Shown here one piece after another: positions 6,843-6,915 of a stretch of 6,915 nt of DNA. Position numbers and translations under genes: made by a program. The stretch's first letter is position 1. Each line of letters starts with the position of its first letter. The stretch is from JBDHTO01 sp039808665 (GTDB lineage Bacteria > Pseudomonadota > Alphaproteobacteria > Paracaedibacterales > JAKBAR01), in NCBI GenBank assembly GCA_039808665.1, contig JBDHTO010000068.1, positions 1-6,915 on the forward strand, read 5' to 3'. Under the pieces are notes generated by a model. It saw nothing but the letters and a program-made list of their open reading frames with translations. It was not told where the DNA came from and did not search any database.

Positions 6843-6881
6843 AAAAGACCTACATCTCCCACCAAAAAATGTAGGTCTTTT
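6843..6881. terminator. Strong bidirectional rho-independent terminator after the lipoprotein gene
   Basis: AAAAGACCTACAT (6843-6855) pairs perfectly over 13 bp with ATGTAGGTCTTTT (6869-6881) around a 13-base loop. An A-run precedes it and a T-run follows, so it can act on both strands. It begins 39 bp after the lipoprotein stop. The remaining 34 bases to the window end show no gene. Confidence 0.85.
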
Positions 6882-6915
6882 GCTTAACTAAACTTATGTT
6901 ATTGTACTATTGCTG

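Overview
The window looks like a piece of an AT-leaning alphaproteobacterial chromosome. The main evidence is a conserved alphaproteobacterial gene order: recG on the minus strand, divergent from an sdhE (DUF339)-mfd pair on the plus strand. The SdhE and Mfd sequences also have alphaproteobacterial flavour (RGTKE-x-DLILGPF in SdhE; FPDFDCLPYDR and DEEQHFGVKQ in Mfd). The AT-rich intergenic DNA and codon use would fit a host-associated lineage such as Holosporales or a Rickettsiales-like group, but that placement is inference.

Layout. Positions 1-1046 hold the N-terminal half of RecG on the minus strand, cut by the window edge. Positions 1047-1138 are an AT-rich divergent promoter region. sdhE (1139-1387) overlaps mfd (1384-4752) by four bases (ATGA), so the two are probably one transcript with coupled translation. 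A hairpin at 4816-4851 ends mfd and also the convergent gene beyond it. Positions 4893-5474 (minus) encode a small exported protein of unknown function. After a 216-bp divergent intergenic region, 5691-6803 (plus) encodes a predicted lipoprotein of unknown function, followed by a strong bidirectional terminator at 6843-6881.

The most notable feature is a second copy of the mfd 3' end. Positions 4696-4757 (the last 18 codons, the stop and five further bases) recur in the same orientation at 5573-5634 with 57 of 62 bases identical. Four of the five differences are synonymous third-position changes. This suggests that the DNA between the copies, carrying the small exported protein gene, arrived with its own diverged mfd tail and pushed the older tail about 0.9 kb downstream. 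A perfect 11-bp inverted repeat lies just inside the second copy.

RecG (fork remodelling) and Mfd (transcription-coupled repair) are related superfamily 2 translocases; SdhE is a flavinylation factor for succinate dehydrogenase. The two exported proteins have no visible functional tie to them and look like lineage-specific accessory genes. No RNA genes, CRISPR array, transposase or integrase was seen.
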